DNA from: Puccinia triticina
Lineage: Eukaryota; Basidiomycota; Pucciniomycetes; Pucciniales; Pucciniaceae
NCBI RefSeq assembly: GCF_026914185.1
Contig: NC_070558.1
Coordinates: 6,457,501-6,521,500, forward strand
DNA: 64,000 nucleotides
Reading direction: 5' to 3'
Positions within the stretch are counted from its first letter, which is position 1, and every line of letters begins with the position of its first letter. Shown in pieces: positions 11,214-21,707 of this stretch. A program made the translations under genes and the position numbers. Under the pieces are notes generated by a model. The model did not search any database, was not told the origin of the DNA, and saw only the letters and a program-made list of their open reading frames with translations.

Positions 11214-14115
11214 TAGCACATTGAATCAAATTGATTTGAGTATTCGTATTTGTATTCAATTTGATTCGAATGATGCTGGGTCCTATTTTGGCTCAAATAT
11301 TTGATCATATTGCCACCCGGGGCCTTTTTGGCCCCGGAGGAGCTTACATAGGCCCTCTGCTTACCCCGGGGGCCCCCAGAGACCACCGGGGCTGCAGATA
11401 TGACCAGTGGACCACTGACACTGACTATACCAGTGACTACAACCAAAGACCGCCGACTGCCAACCATGGTGACAGCCAACGATCCCCCACCACAAAACAA
11501 AACAATTTTGCAATCTGATCCACCGCCGTCATCCAAAAACCTTCTGAAGAGACGTAAATTGCTTGGTGTCAACCAATCCGAGACGGCAATATCGTTTTTT
11601 GGACCTCCTGATTCTGAAGGAAAATGGACATGCTTGATTGAGGAGTGCGGCAATACGCTAGTGGCAAACAAAACGACTAAGGTCAATTTCGTCAACCACA
11701 TAGCTCGTAAGCATCCTGGAGAATGGAAGCTTGCACTCGAAGCTGCTGAAAATGCCAAAGAAGGCATTGAAACTCCGCAAAGCTCTGGTACCCCCGCCCC
11801 GGCCGCTCCCCAAACGTCTAAACCTAAAGGACCTCTCCAACAGCTGATGCTCAAGTCTTGACAGGCTAATTTTGAAACCAATCTTATTGACTGGATCATT
11901 TCAGACCAACTCCCTTACGCAAAAGTCAAAAGTCCCAATTTCATCAAGATGATCCAAGGATTAGACCCGGGGATCTCAATCATGAGCAAACATACAGTAT
12001 CTCGCCAAATAAAGGCCCTGTATGCGGATAGTAAGCCCGTTGTGTTTACATTCTTGGTAAATGAATCCAACCAATTCTCTTTCACAACCAATATCTGGTC
12101 CTCAGCTGGCGGAACCCCTTATATTTCACTTACTTGTCATTTCATATCAAAAGCTTGGAAATCAGCTTCAGCAACAATCGGCTTCAAACCCTTCCGAGAA
12201 AAGCACACGGGCATCAATATCCACAACAAGATCCTTGAGATCTTTGAAGATTTTTTTTGTCATCACAAACTCGGCTTGACTTCCAAAAAGCAAAAATCAA
12301 TCCACATTGATGATTCTTCTGATGAGGAATCCAGCTCATCCAATACCCCCGATGATAATGAAAATAGTCAATCTGAAGAATCTATTGAGAATAACGAAAT
12401 GGATCTCTTGTATCTGGGCAAGCAAATATATCAATCACCCTGGACAACGCTTCAAACAACAACAAATTTATTGAGACCGCCCTCACCACCAAAATTCTGA
12501 TCTCCCCAGAAGCTCATATCAGATGTTTTGGACATACCCTCAACCTTGTGGCAAACAAAGTTCTCAATGTCATTGAGGATTCCTTAACAAAACTTCAAGC
12601 ATTTTTTTACATGTCCGACATTCCAATCAGGTCTTCAGTGCATTCCAGCAACTCTGTAAGGATAATGATGTTAAACAATCTAGACCGGTCATCAACATTG
12701 CCACACGCTGGAATTCCACCTTCAACATGCTTGATTCCGCTCTTGTTCAACAACCAGCAATCAACAACCTTATCTCTTCATACATGAAATCTAACCAAGC
12801 TAGTCAAAAGGCAAAAAAGAAGAAATCTGGATCAAAGAAGAAAGGGAAAAATAGCTTGGGCACATCTTATATTATTGATGCGGTGCAGGGGGCAAATGAT
12901 AGGAAAACTCATGAGATTGTCAGCAATCCCTGCAGATTTTAGTTGTATTTGTTGTCACCCAGCTCGGTTTTGCATTGCTAACAGAAGACATTCTTCATAT
13001 AACAGGAAGTAATAACCAATGACGAATGGAATCTATTTGAATGGTTTCACACGTTCTTGGAGAAGTTCCAACAGGCGTTGAATGACACCCAAGGCGAATT
13101 CTACGCAACTCTCACGATTGTTATCCCGTGGTACAAGGTGCTCATGGATCACTGCAACAAAACCATCAAGAAGTTCACCAAATCTCGTCAACCATTGAGA
13201 TCAGTGATGATTGAAGCAGCTAATGCTGCTCTTGAGAAACTCCAAGGCTACTACTTGGTCCACACCCACCACTCTGTCCTTGCAGTTGTTTTGGATCCCC
13301 GATTCAAGCTCGCTCTTTTTGAAGAACAATTGATCAACCCCAATGACAAGAGACCCGATATAAATGTTGATACTGAGACCCAGATTCAGTTCAGAGATGA
13401 AGCAATGTCAATTTTACAATTTGCTTTCAAAGATTACTCAACAAAGTATTCAGTCAAGAAGAAATCCACCTCTGAATCCTAGTCAGTTTCCAAGAAGGTC
13501 AACAATAAAATCCAGTTCCACCCGTTACAAAAATATAAGAAGATATCCAAGCCAAGTTCAAACAATGAAATCAAGACCTACCTGAAAATGCCCGAGCCAG
13601 ATTTTGAGAAAGACATCATTGAATGGTGGAAGGAGAATCAGTATGTACTTCCAACACTTTCAATGATGGCGAAGGACTACCTTGCGATTCCGGCCACTTC
13701 AGCGGCAAGTGAACGGGTCTTCTCTCAGTCAGGTAATCTAGTTGTGGTAAAAAGATTTAATCTCACAGGTGACTCAGTTTAATCTAACATGTGCATGAGG
13801 TCTTGGCTCCTGGGAAATCTAGTTGATATTGCTTATAATTCAATTAAAACTGAGCAGTAGTTTTACCTTTTTTTCTCTATTTGCTTTTAAAAATTTATAG
13901 TACAGTATGGATAAACATGAAATAGCTATTACTTGAGTGAAAAAAAGAAATATATTGCTTTCTGGATTCAAGTTTAATTCTGTGTTGACAAAATAACCAA
14001 AAATACCATTTTTGGTGTTTTTGGTACAATTTGAGTCGAATATCTCCGAATACTCCAGTATTAAACAAATCAGTATTTGACAGTCCCAAAAAATACGTCG
14101 AATACCACCGTGCTA
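11214..14115 (+). mobile_element. Degenerate hAT element (hAT3)
   Basis: Approximate ends are TAGCAC at 11214 and its complement GTGCTA at 14110-14115, with A/T-rich subterminal DNA containing ATTTGATTCGAAT-like motifs on both sides. It contains a broken BED-type hAT transposase gene. A clear 8-bp duplication was not found, so the boundaries are tentative. Confidence 0.6.
11400..13840 (+). pseudogene. hAT transposase with BED finger (hAT3), inactivated
   Basis: The N-terminal segment (11400-11861) contains a BED-type finger: WTCLIEECGNTL followed by NHIARKHPGEW. The middle is spread over pieces in different frames (11949-12500, 12548-12940, 13020-13482), with HTHHSVLAVVLDPRFK as a recognisable hAT block. 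The C-terminus at 13588-13782 carries IIEWWKENQYVLPTLSMMAK and ATSAASERVFSQSGNLV, the dimerisation signature. Several stop codons and frame changes separate the blocks, e.g. TGA at 11859-11861 and TAA at 13780-13782 just before a recognisable NMCMRSW tail. Some gaps may be introns (e.g. around 12940-13010), but not all can be explained that way. Confidence 0.78.
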
Positions 14116-14119
14116 TTCT

Positions 14120-14700
14120 TTGGGTCACCAAGAGCAGTACGCACTCCTCTTGATGGCTGGCCCAAGGACCGGCCATCAGGAGGAGTCCTTGTGCTGGCCA
14201 TTGAGAGTTTTCCACACTCCTCTCGATGACCAGCATAACGACTGGTCATTGGGAGGAGGAGTCCACACTCCTCTCAATGACCAGCACAAGGACCGATCAT
14301 TGGGAGGAGGAATCCATACTCCTTTCAATGCCAACACAGGCTGGCGTTGAGAGGAGTACATGCACCTTGATGCCCGGTCTGTGCCGTCCATCAAGGGAAG
14401 TGTGTCTGTACTCCTCCCAATGACCGGGCCTTGGGCCAGCCATTGAGAGGAGTGCGTACTCCTCTTGGTTACCGGTCGTTGTGCTGGCCATCAAGAGGTT
14501 TCTGTACTCCTATTGACGCCGGTTTGTGCTGGCCATCAAGAGGTTTCTGTACTCCTATTGACGCCGGTTTGTGCTGGCATCAAGAGGAGTTTGGACTCCT
14601 CCCAATGACCGGTCCATGAGCTGGTCACCGAGAGGAGCGAGAGGAGTGTGTAATCCTCTCAATGGCCGGAACAAGGACCAGTCATTGAGAGGTTGTTATG
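14120..14700. repeat. Degenerate palindromic array (CTCCTC-TC-ATGACCGG family)
   Basis: About a dozen imperfect units alternate CTCCTCTCAATGACCAG with its complement CTGGTCATTGAGAGGAG, so each pair can form a hairpin. The same motif family occurs in cleaner form at 54060-54510 and diverged in 51480-51720. Open frames here alternate over all frames and are not genes. Confidence 0.75.
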
Positions 14701-15044
14701 TATGTACTGCGGTGGCTGGCTGTCCAAAGGCAAATCAGCTGGCCAGATGTCGCTGCAGCTGATGCTGCATTATGATATGCATTGTCATGATGTTGCTGCG
14801 GGCCGCAGCAACAGCAAGATGCCCGCATTGTATGAAGATTCTTGCTATTGCAGTGGTTGGAAGCAATTGCAATGGTGAGCGATTAATCTAGCAATGGAGG
14901 TGCGGTCGCTGGATTGACCCTCCCGTTGGATGGTTTTTTGCTGCTCAGATCTCATCATGACCCTGGGCCCCGCGGCCAACATCTGGGTAATCCCAGCTTG
15001 AAGCCTATAAGACACTCAGGGATGAGTGAATGAAAATCTGACAA

Positions 15045-15149
15045 TAAGATATGTGTCACGGGTAAGCACAAGTACGCTTGGTATTGATTACACTCACGTG
15101 ATGATAATTAGATATGCGTCACAGGTAAGCACAAGTACGCTTGGTATTG
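15045..15149 (+). repeat. Two direct copies of a ~41-bp unit
   Basis: A ~41-bp block ending GTAAGCACAAGTACGCTTGG occurs at about 15045-15087 and 15108-15149 with only a few differences, separated by about 20 bp. No gene is visible around it (14880-15300). Confidence 0.75.
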
Positions 15150-15310
15150 GTCCAATCTTGGTGAAGAAGAGAAGAGGGCCGGTACCAAGTGCACTGGTTA
15201 GACTAAGTACAAGGTTGCTGCAGCCGTAGTTATGCATATATGTACAAGTTTAGTATATGCATAGCTACCAATAAACTCTGATGAAGTAAGTTTACCACCT
15301 TGGCTACCCC

Positions 15311-16145
15311 CAAGCTTAACAAAGCCTCTTGAACGGGGGTCCCAAAGGGACTCTCCATAGGAGAGGCTTACCTCCAAAGTCGCCCGCGTGGCCTGAGCAA
15401 TTTGAGAAAATGGTGAAATTTTCACCATTTTTAAGCTCAAGAATCATTTGAGCAAAAGCAAAGCCCTTCAGAACAATTCTGATTCGGCAAAGTTGTAGCC
15501 TTGCTTCTTAGGCATATTTTCCTTGTTTTTTGGAAAAAAAGGTGCAAAATAGCCGGTTGCTTGCAATTTGCAGTTGGTCTTGTTCTTTCCTTTTGCAAAG
15601 TAAAGCTTGACAGGTGGGGAACTGTTTGGATCATCAGACCATAAACCCTCTCACAGTTTTTTGACTTGCTGCAGCCAGGTGCTGAATACATACTAGTATC
15701 TGATCATCAATTCATCATGATTGTTAGTCGGAATGGTGGAGAATTGATAATATGTATTTGTTTTTTCTGCTGTGTGATACTTGGTTATGTATATAACACC
15801 AGATACATCCGTTGGGATATCCGGGCTTGAAGACGTTGGATTGTTTACAGTGGCATTTTATTGGCATAATGATTTATTCAAAGGGATGAAGTTATTTGGG
15901 AATTTTAAGCTGGAATAAATGTGCTTGGAATCTTGCGCTTCTAATGGTGCCGGCGGCGGGATGTTTTTTGAAGTGCTAGTGATGAATTGAGGGGGTGAGA
16001 TCACCTCCCAGCCATTTGGCTGGTAGCTCTCCCCCTCGTAAGCTGACTTTGGATGCAAGTCCCTCCCTTTGGGAGGCGGGCCCTTCGGCCCCCCCCCCCC
16101 CCCCCCCCCCCCAAGCGTAGGCGTGAGGGACTTGTGTTAAGTTCG
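15311..16145. mobile_element. Non-autonomous TIR element X with 9-bp TSD (Mutator-like)
   Basis: The ends are CAAGCTTAAC on the left and GTTAAGTTCG on the right. They are flanked by the 9-mer GGCTACCCC at 15302-15310 and 16146-16154. Each end has a stem-loop rich in AAGTCCCTCC/GGAGAGG words; the right one contains a run of about 24 C. A 9-bp duplication points to the Mutator (MULE) superfamily. The interior has no convincing coding sequence. Confidence 0.75.
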
Positions 16146-16650
16146 GGCTACCCCAAGCTTGACTAAGTCTCTCCAAGGAGGCGCAAAGCGCCTCCAAAGG
16201 AGAGGATTAACTCTAAAGTCACACCATTGGCCCTAAAGACTTGAGAATTTCTGGCAAAAAAACACCTATTTTCTTTTCAAAATGTTTTTAAAAATGTAGT
16301 TTTTAGTTTAAAAAAGATCTGAGTAGACAGACTTGTAGTCTGCAATCTCAGCTTCCATTTCACCATTTTTTACCCAATTGGCCCCCATGATTACTAGCAC
16401 TGCAAGAAAAACTCTAGAAACTTCTTGCAGTTGAGATGCAGCAAGCTTGAATCAAGCCTCAGCTCAAGCTGGTGTCAAGCACCCAAATTCTGTGCTGGTG
16501 CACATTGAGTGTATACCTTGTTCAGCATCCCAATGCTGAACATTCTGTAGTGATCATGCAGTAGGCTGAGGCAAATGTTCAACATTGAAAATGAGAATCC
16601 CCCTGAGCACCCTTTTATTTTATCTTATTAAACACTCCATGTGCCATTTA

Positions 16651-16846
16651 GGGTGTTCAAAGTTGACTTGCATAAAATCATAACACCATAAAATCATAAA
16701 ATTCTAAGCTGAAAAAATATGTTGCACCCAAGCACTCAAATTAGAGCAACATTTCTAGAATGGTACATATGAAATCATCACTTGAAAGTTTTATGATTTT
16801 ATGATTTTATACATTGAAAATTTTATGATTTCAACTTTGAACACCC
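16651..16846. mobile_element. Tourist-like MITE (TSD TTA)
   Basis: The ends GGGTGTTCAAAGTTGA and the exact complement are flanked by TTA at 16648-16650 and 16847-16849. The TTA duplication and GGG start fit the PIF/Harbinger (Tourist) group. The internal sequence is A/T-rich with repeated ATAAAATCAT words. A half copy with the same terminal sequence lies at 55125-55172. Confidence 0.8.
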
Positions 16847-16913
16847 TTATTGAATCCAGCCAGAATAACATAAAAAGGGTGTGTACACATGAAAGGGATA
16901 TACACATAATATA

Positions 16914-17070
16914 TGGTGTTCAAAATTGCATAAGATTTTTTTGCATGACAGCATAAGCTGCAATTTTGGCTGGGAGATGTCACTTTAAGTTTTATGTACG
17001 CTGACATCTCCCAGCCAAAATCACATGTTATGCTGTTATGTAAACACATCTTATGCAATTTTGAACACCA
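16914..17070. mobile_element. Hairpin MITE with TA duplication
   Basis: The 157-bp sequence is a near-complete palindrome: TGGTGTTCAAAATTGCATAA at the left is mirrored at the right, and CTGACATCTCCCAGCCAAAA mirrors the inner left arm, leaving a loop of about 20 bp. The flanks are TA (16912-16913, 17071-17072), as for Tc1/mariner-derived elements. Long foldback RNAs would form if it were transcribed. Confidence 0.82.
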
Positions 17071-17089
17071 TAATAATAAATGAATATGT

Positions 17090-17575
17090 AAGCATGAAAG
17101 GGGAATGTGAGAGGGTGTATTAACACATAAAAGGGATATTTACAAATGATGAAAGGGGTATGTATGCATGAAAGGGTTTTGTATGTGTGAAAGGAGTATG
17201 TGCAGTAAGGGGTATTTGCACATGAAAGGGATATGTAAACATCAAAGGGGTATGTAAACCTGAATGATGAAAGGGGTATTGAAAGGGATGTAAAAAACTC
17301 AAAAGGGACATGTAAACATGAAAGGTTCATGAGCACATAATGAAAGGGTATGTACACATTGTGAAAGTCATACATGCACATGAAAGGGATACATGCACAT
17401 GAAAGGGTTATGTGCACATAAAAGGGTATGGACACATTGTGAAAGGTGTGAATGCATAAAAAGGGATATGTGCACATGAAAGGGGTATGTGCACATGAAA
17501 GGGGTATGTGCACATGAAAGGGATATGTGCACATGAAAGGGGTATGTGCACATGAAAGGGGAATTTGCACAGGTA
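17090..17575. repeat. Minisatellite of a ~20-bp unit
   Basis: About 20 tandem copies of a 19-24-bp unit close to GGGTATGTGCACATGAAA. The five copies at 17460-17560 are nearly identical while those further left are diverged, suggesting growth at the right end. A 183-aa open frame on the minus strand follows from the repeat and is not treated as a gene. Confidence 0.85.
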
Positions 17576-18174
17576 TCAACTCAGTATTTTGGAGCCTGTA
17601 CTCAGTTTTTTAGAGATTAGACTCACTCTTGCATAAATTATGCAATTTGCATTTTATCAAGCAGTGCTTGATTCTTGCATGATGCACAGCTTGCCTTGAG
17701 CTCTTGCATCTCAACTGCAAGCAGTTTCTAGAGTTTTTCTTGCAGTGTAGCCCACTCCTCCTGCCCTGAAGTGGTTCTGGAGTGGTGAGCCAGCCGTTTT
17801 TGGGCTCAAAATTTGGTATTCCCTGAGCCCGCGCGGTCTCAAAGGGGGGGATTGCTCACATAAATCTGCCATGTAAAAAAATTTACAGGACGTTTCTTGC
17901 CACGGGGGATGGATATGGGGGAGTTTGAAGTGGGCAAAAATAAGCTAAGAAGCTTGCCATTCCAATGGTGCAAAGGGCGCGGGATGAATCAAGAGGAAAC
18001 AGGGAGGTATTGGGGAAAATGGGGAAGCGTAGGGTCCTCCCTGCCATTTGTCTTGATCCTGTAGGGCAAGACATGCGACTTTAGAGGCAAGTCCCTCCTT
18101 CGGAGGTCGCTACGCTCCCCCAAGGAGGGTACGCTTGTGTTAAGTTTGGGGCTACCCCAGCCTCCAACAAAGCC

Positions 18175-18757
18175 CTAACTTAGCTAATTCCCTCCTTGGG
18201 GGAGCGAAGCGACCTCCGAAGGAGGGACTTACGCGCTATGTGGACCCCGCAGCCTGAGAGAATTATGACTTTTGGTGGGGACTTTTTTAGAATCACTCTC
18301 CCTCATGAGCCTCTGCACCATTTTTGAAATTGTTTACATCTCTGGGATGGCCCAAGCTGTCCCTATCTTGCTACTATTTTTTCCCATCCTCAACACCTAT
18401 TGTTGAGCTGTAATCAGAGTTGTAACATCATGGATTCCAGATTCTGTACAGTGCAACATGTGTGATATGGGATATAGCCAACTAGATGAAGTTGCAAAAA
18501 AAGACATTTGAATGTCATTACATATCCCTAAAAATAGGACAATAGGTGGAAAGATTCTCCTTGATGTTCTGCATCTTTTGTTCCCCTACAACTCAGTCAC
18601 ATAATGTGATGTGATGAAGCTACACATGATTGAAAAAGGCCAAGTTCCTGATTCTCTCAGGCCACGGGGTCCACTTAGTGTACAAGTCCCTCCTTCGGAG
18701 GGTCCCTGCGGGACGGTGTCCCCCCTCCACAAAGAGAGGGACTTATAGTTAAGTTAG
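18175..18757. mobile_element. Non-autonomous TIR element Z with 9-bp TSD
   Basis: A 583-bp element with ends CTAACTTAGCTA and TAGTTAAGTTAG. It is flanked by the 9-mer AACAAAGCC at 18166-18174 and 18758-18766. The inverted arms are about 100 bp and each contains its own stem-loop around AAGTCCCTCCTTCGGAGG, then a shared GGGGTCCAC block and CTCTCAGGC. It belongs to the same family as X and Y; the 9-bp duplication fits Mutator-like elements. No coding content is seen. Confidence 0.85.
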
Positions 18758-19164
18758 AACAAAGCCCAACGTCCGGGTAGGATTCGTGGCCTAGCCGCCG
18801 TCAGGGGCAGCCCGACCTTCCCAACATACACTCCTCCCAACGTCCGCCGTGCAAAGTTTTACTGCAGGGGGGGAGAGGGGGCGGCCAACGTCGGGCCGGA
18901 CGTCCGCCCGCCGTCCAATGTAGCATTCCTCGCTTCGAATATTTACCCAAGTGCATGTGCATTGTGCACACAGCCACCCCTCCTCGCTCGGCGCTCCGGC
19001 GGCGGAACTTGTTCGTACATACACCTGGTGCGATGCACGGCCTTAAGGCGGCGCCAGCGGACGCGCGACGGATGTCTCGGATCTCCGGCCGACACTAGCC
19101 GAGCTGCCCCGCCCATAAACGGGACCTCCACGGGCTGCAGGAGCCCACGCCGCACACGACCACC

Positions 19165-20589
19165 ATGGAGCGCCTCTGGATCTTCTCGCACCTCGTCGGC
19201 ATGCTCCTCCAGGCGCGGCTGTTCCTGCTCGCATGGACCCAGCCGGGGCGGTACCTGGACGACCGGCGGGTGCGCTGGACCCGGCTCGGCCTGCTGCCGG
19301 CCACGCTCGGCCTGCTGCTCCTCAACCACGCCCGCGTCCGCCACACCGCCCTCATCCCCCGCCCGCTCAAGGTCAACCTCGGATGCATGTTCGCCCAGAA
19401 CCTCTTCAAGACCGTCCTGCTCGCCTTCAACCGCCCCAGTCCCGCCCGGGTCGCCAAGCTGCGCCAGGCGGGCCCTCAGCCGGCCCTCTCCGCCCCCGCC
19501 GCCCTCTTCCAATCCCTCTCGCTCATCGTCAGGTCAGTCTCGTCACTGCCTCCGCCGTCAGATGACAGGCGGACACTGACCGGTGTGATCGTCTCTCATC
19601 ATCAGTGGAAGCACCAATCCGTCCAAGCAACCCAAGCTGGTCACCGGAGGACCCAACCACACGCTCCGCGCCGACCTCGTCTTCCTCCTCTCGACGATCC
19701 GGCGGATGGTGGTGCTGAACCTCTTCGGCATCCTGGCCCTGTACGGCTGGAAGAGCGTGCACGACGAGGGGCTCGTGGGGCGGTACCCGATGCTGAAGCG
19801 CCACAAGCCCCAGATCACGGCAGTAGTGTGGGGGGTGTTCATCTGGACGGGGATCGACCTGCCGGGCTGTGTGGCCCGGCTGGCGGCGTTCGCGGCCAAG
19901 ACGGCCAGCCGCTCCGCGACCGTCCAGCGCCTGCTGCCCGACTTCAGCCGGGTGGACCTCGAACAGACATGCCCATTCTTGTTCGCGAACTCGCCCCTCG
20001 AGGCCTCCAGCATCTCCGCCTTCTGGGGCAGACATTGGCACACCGTCCTCCAGGCCCTCTTCGTCGAGGCCGGCGCGATCCCCCTCTCCGCACTCGTCCG
20101 CGCCGCCTTCGCGCCCCGCAGACCGCCCCCCAAGCTGCTCCGCCTCACCGGAATCTTCGGCGCCTTTGCCGTCTCCGCCATCATGCACGAACTCGGTCAG
20201 TCCCCTGCCCCCCCTCTCTCTCTCTGTGTCAAGCCTCGAATCGCACAGGCAGCCCAGAGCTGACAGTGCGGGGAATACATACAGGGATTTGGTGCGCAGG
20301 CCCGTTCGATCGCCGGCTGAGGACCTCGGTCTTCTTCCTCAGCCAAGCCCTCGCCATGGGTCTCGAGAACGGATTCAAGAGCCTCTCGGGCCGCCGGGTC
20401 GGCGGGCCCCTGGGCAGGGTATGGGCCTTCGCCTGGCTCATCTTCTTCGGCGCACCCATGATCGCCGCGTGGATGGAGAGTCTGGCCATCGACAAACACA
20501 GCATGTTCGAGGCTGCCGAGCGCCTGGGCTTCTGGAGGATGCTGGCCACTCCCCTCGTCTTGCCCTCTCTTATCTTCTCTCGCAATTGA
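19165..20589 (+). CDS. Wax-synthase-like membrane O-acyltransferase (copy A)
   Basis: Predicted integral membrane acyltransferase of the fungal wax synthase (MBOAT-like) family, which moves acyl chains from acyl-CoA to alcohols or sterols in the endoplasmic reticulum. Exons 19165-19532, 19606-20195 and 20285-20589 join in consistent phase (2, then 1) to a 420-aa protein with several hydrophobic segments. The hallmark block FWGRHWHTVLQALFVEAG lies in exon 2, followed by GAFAVSAIMHE with a likely catalytic histidine. Exon 3 holds FAWLIFFGAPMIAAW. The ATG was chosen because copies B and C start with the same arrangement. It is tail to tail with copy B and extremely similar to it. Codons are strongly GC-ending, unlike copy C and the flanking DNA. 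Substrate and product are unknown. Confidence 0.9.
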   Translation: MERLWIFSHLVGMLLQARLFLLAWTQPGRYLDDRRVRWTRLGLLPATLGLLLLNHARVRHTALIPRPLKVNLGCMFAQNLFKTVLLAFNRPSPARVAKLRQAGPQPALSAPAALFQSLSLIVRSVSSLPPPSDDRRTLTGVIVSHHQWKHQSVQATQAGHRRTQPHAPRRPRLPPLDDPADGGAEPLRHPGPVRLEERARRGARGAVPDAEAPQAPDHGSSVGGVHLDGDRPAGLCGPAGGVRGQDGQPLRDRPAPAARLQPGGPRTDMPILVRELAPRGLQHLRLLGQTLAHRPPGPLRRGRRDPPLRTRPRRLRAPQTAPQAAPPHRNLRRLCRLRHHARTRSVPCPPSLSLCQASNRTGSPELTVRGIHTGIWCAGPFDRRLRTSVFFLSQALAMGLENGFKSLSGRRVGGPLGRVWAFAWLIFFGAPMIAAWMESLAIDKHSMFEAAERLGFWRMLATPLVLPSLIFSRN

Positions 20590-21654
20590 CCCACCCTCAA
20601 TCTCTTCTGTCCAATTCTTGAATGGATCCCATGCTTCCAACTGTCTGCTATCTCATCTGTTTTCCAGGAACGGTGGACGCTTGTATACTTAGTCTGCTCA
20701 CCACCTAGAGTTTCATTCTCCTCCTCACATCAATCATGGGCTGCTATGCTTGACCACTCCCTGTTATACTGTAGCAGCCCTTTTTTTTCCTCTTCAAGAA
20801 AATCTGTACGGTTGGATCAACTTACACTCTGCTAAACCAACAACACTGAAAGAAACATTTTGTATCAACTGTCAAGGTGCATGGCAAAACCCCAGATCTA
20901 TCATGGCCGCAGAGGTAAAGAAATGATGTTCATTGGGATACCAATACATGAAATGATACACCCAGATAACAGTATCTGTTGCAGCGGGGAAATTTCCTTC
21001 AATTGGGGTTATGCATCTTGAAATAATCACTGCTACGACTAACTTGTTTCCTGCCAACAATCATGTATGCACTTCACAGTGCACTATGCTACATACACCC
21101 CGTCTAACTGGGATGACCTAGACCCAGGCAATTATGCTAGCAGTGCCATCACTGGTGCGGTGTTTCTGTGGCATAGCCCGCCCTTTCTTGAGCTCTGTGG
21201 ACTCTCTTGGCCCCCACACAAACAGGCCATTCAAATTGTTGCAGCTTAAAGTATAGGAAGAATTTGTATTCATGTGAGTGTCGCGGGGTTCACACTGGGA
21301 TCTTTGCTGCCTGGTCGCACCATGAAAGTGTCTTTATGTCCAGGTTTCATTTCCAGTCTCAGGTCGGCACTTACATACCAACCTCAATTGAAATTTGGGA
21401 GGCATGCTGAAGTTGTCCACTGTCCTCTGTGGGAAAATCCATGCGGAGAGGGCCGCAATCTGGGCCGACATCTCATCAAGAGCTTGGGTTCAAGTGTGGA
21501 GAAATTTGGGGTGATCAGCTGCCCAGTTTTAAAAACTAACACAGAGAAATGTGGTTTGGTCTTGATGTCTTGGAAGCCTGAATGAATCAGTCAAGCTTGT
21601 ACGATTCCCAGTAGTGAAAATAAAAGTATACAACTACCAATTCCACCATGAGAT
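20590..21654. other. Spacer between inverted wax-synthase copies
   Basis: About 1 kb of ordinary composition separates the two 3' ends. The inverted similarity of the genes runs about 45 bp past each stop codon (shared AATCTCTTCTGT and CAATTCTTGAAT, at about 20605-20630 and 21660-21685). I see no gene or structured element in between. Confidence 0.6.
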
Positions 21655-21707
21655 GAATCTATTCAAGAATTGCACAGAAGAGATTGTGGGAGAAGCCTAG
21701 GAATGGG

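Larger units (their letters stand above)
11026..14860. mobile_element. TIR element carrying a palindromic array, interrupted by hAT3
   Basis: The DNA at 11026-11200 is inverted and partly conserved at 14690-14860. Shared landmarks are GCGGGCATCT, a GTTGCTGC stem-loop, TGACAAT, TTGGCCAGCTG and CAGCCAGCCACCG, in that order on the left and reversed on the right. Inside the right arm lies an array of short inverted units related to CTCTCGATGACCGG. The left arm keeps one such unit (11172-11204). The remainder, 11214-14115, is a separate hAT insertion. Ends and target duplication could not be fixed exactly. Confidence 0.5.
16398..17747. mobile_element. CACTA-like non-autonomous element (CACTG ends, TSD TAG)
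   Basis: The element starts CACTGCAAGAAAAACTCTAG and ends with the complement. Inverted similarity runs about 45 bp with very few differences. It is flanked by the 3-bp duplication TAG at 16395-16397 and 17748-17750. The interior of 1.35 kb contains two MITEs (16651-16846 and 16914-17070) and a minisatellite, and no transposase. Confidence 0.88.
16155..18149. mobile_element. Non-autonomous TIR element Y, adjacent to X and sharing its 9-bp target copy
   Basis: The left end AAGCTTGACTAAG and the right end GTTAAGTTTGG belong to the same stem-loop family as X. The right flank at 18150-18158 is again GGCTACCCC, so the 9-mer is present three times: before X, between X and Y, and after Y. The simplest history is that Y inserted into the target duplication made by X, or the reverse. 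It later received the CACTA-like element at 16398-17747. No transposase is visible. Confidence 0.65.

Noticed and set aside
17028..17579. 183-aa minus-strand frame rich in CAHTPFMCTYPF repeats
   Set aside because: It follows exactly the ~20-bp minisatellite; the period is not a multiple of three throughout and no other coding signal is present.
18943..20640. Long frames on the minus strand and in other plus frames across wax-synthase copy A (and likewise over copy B)
   Set aside because: GC-rich coding DNA leaves shadow frames open; only the frame with the acyltransferase core and matching introns is supported.
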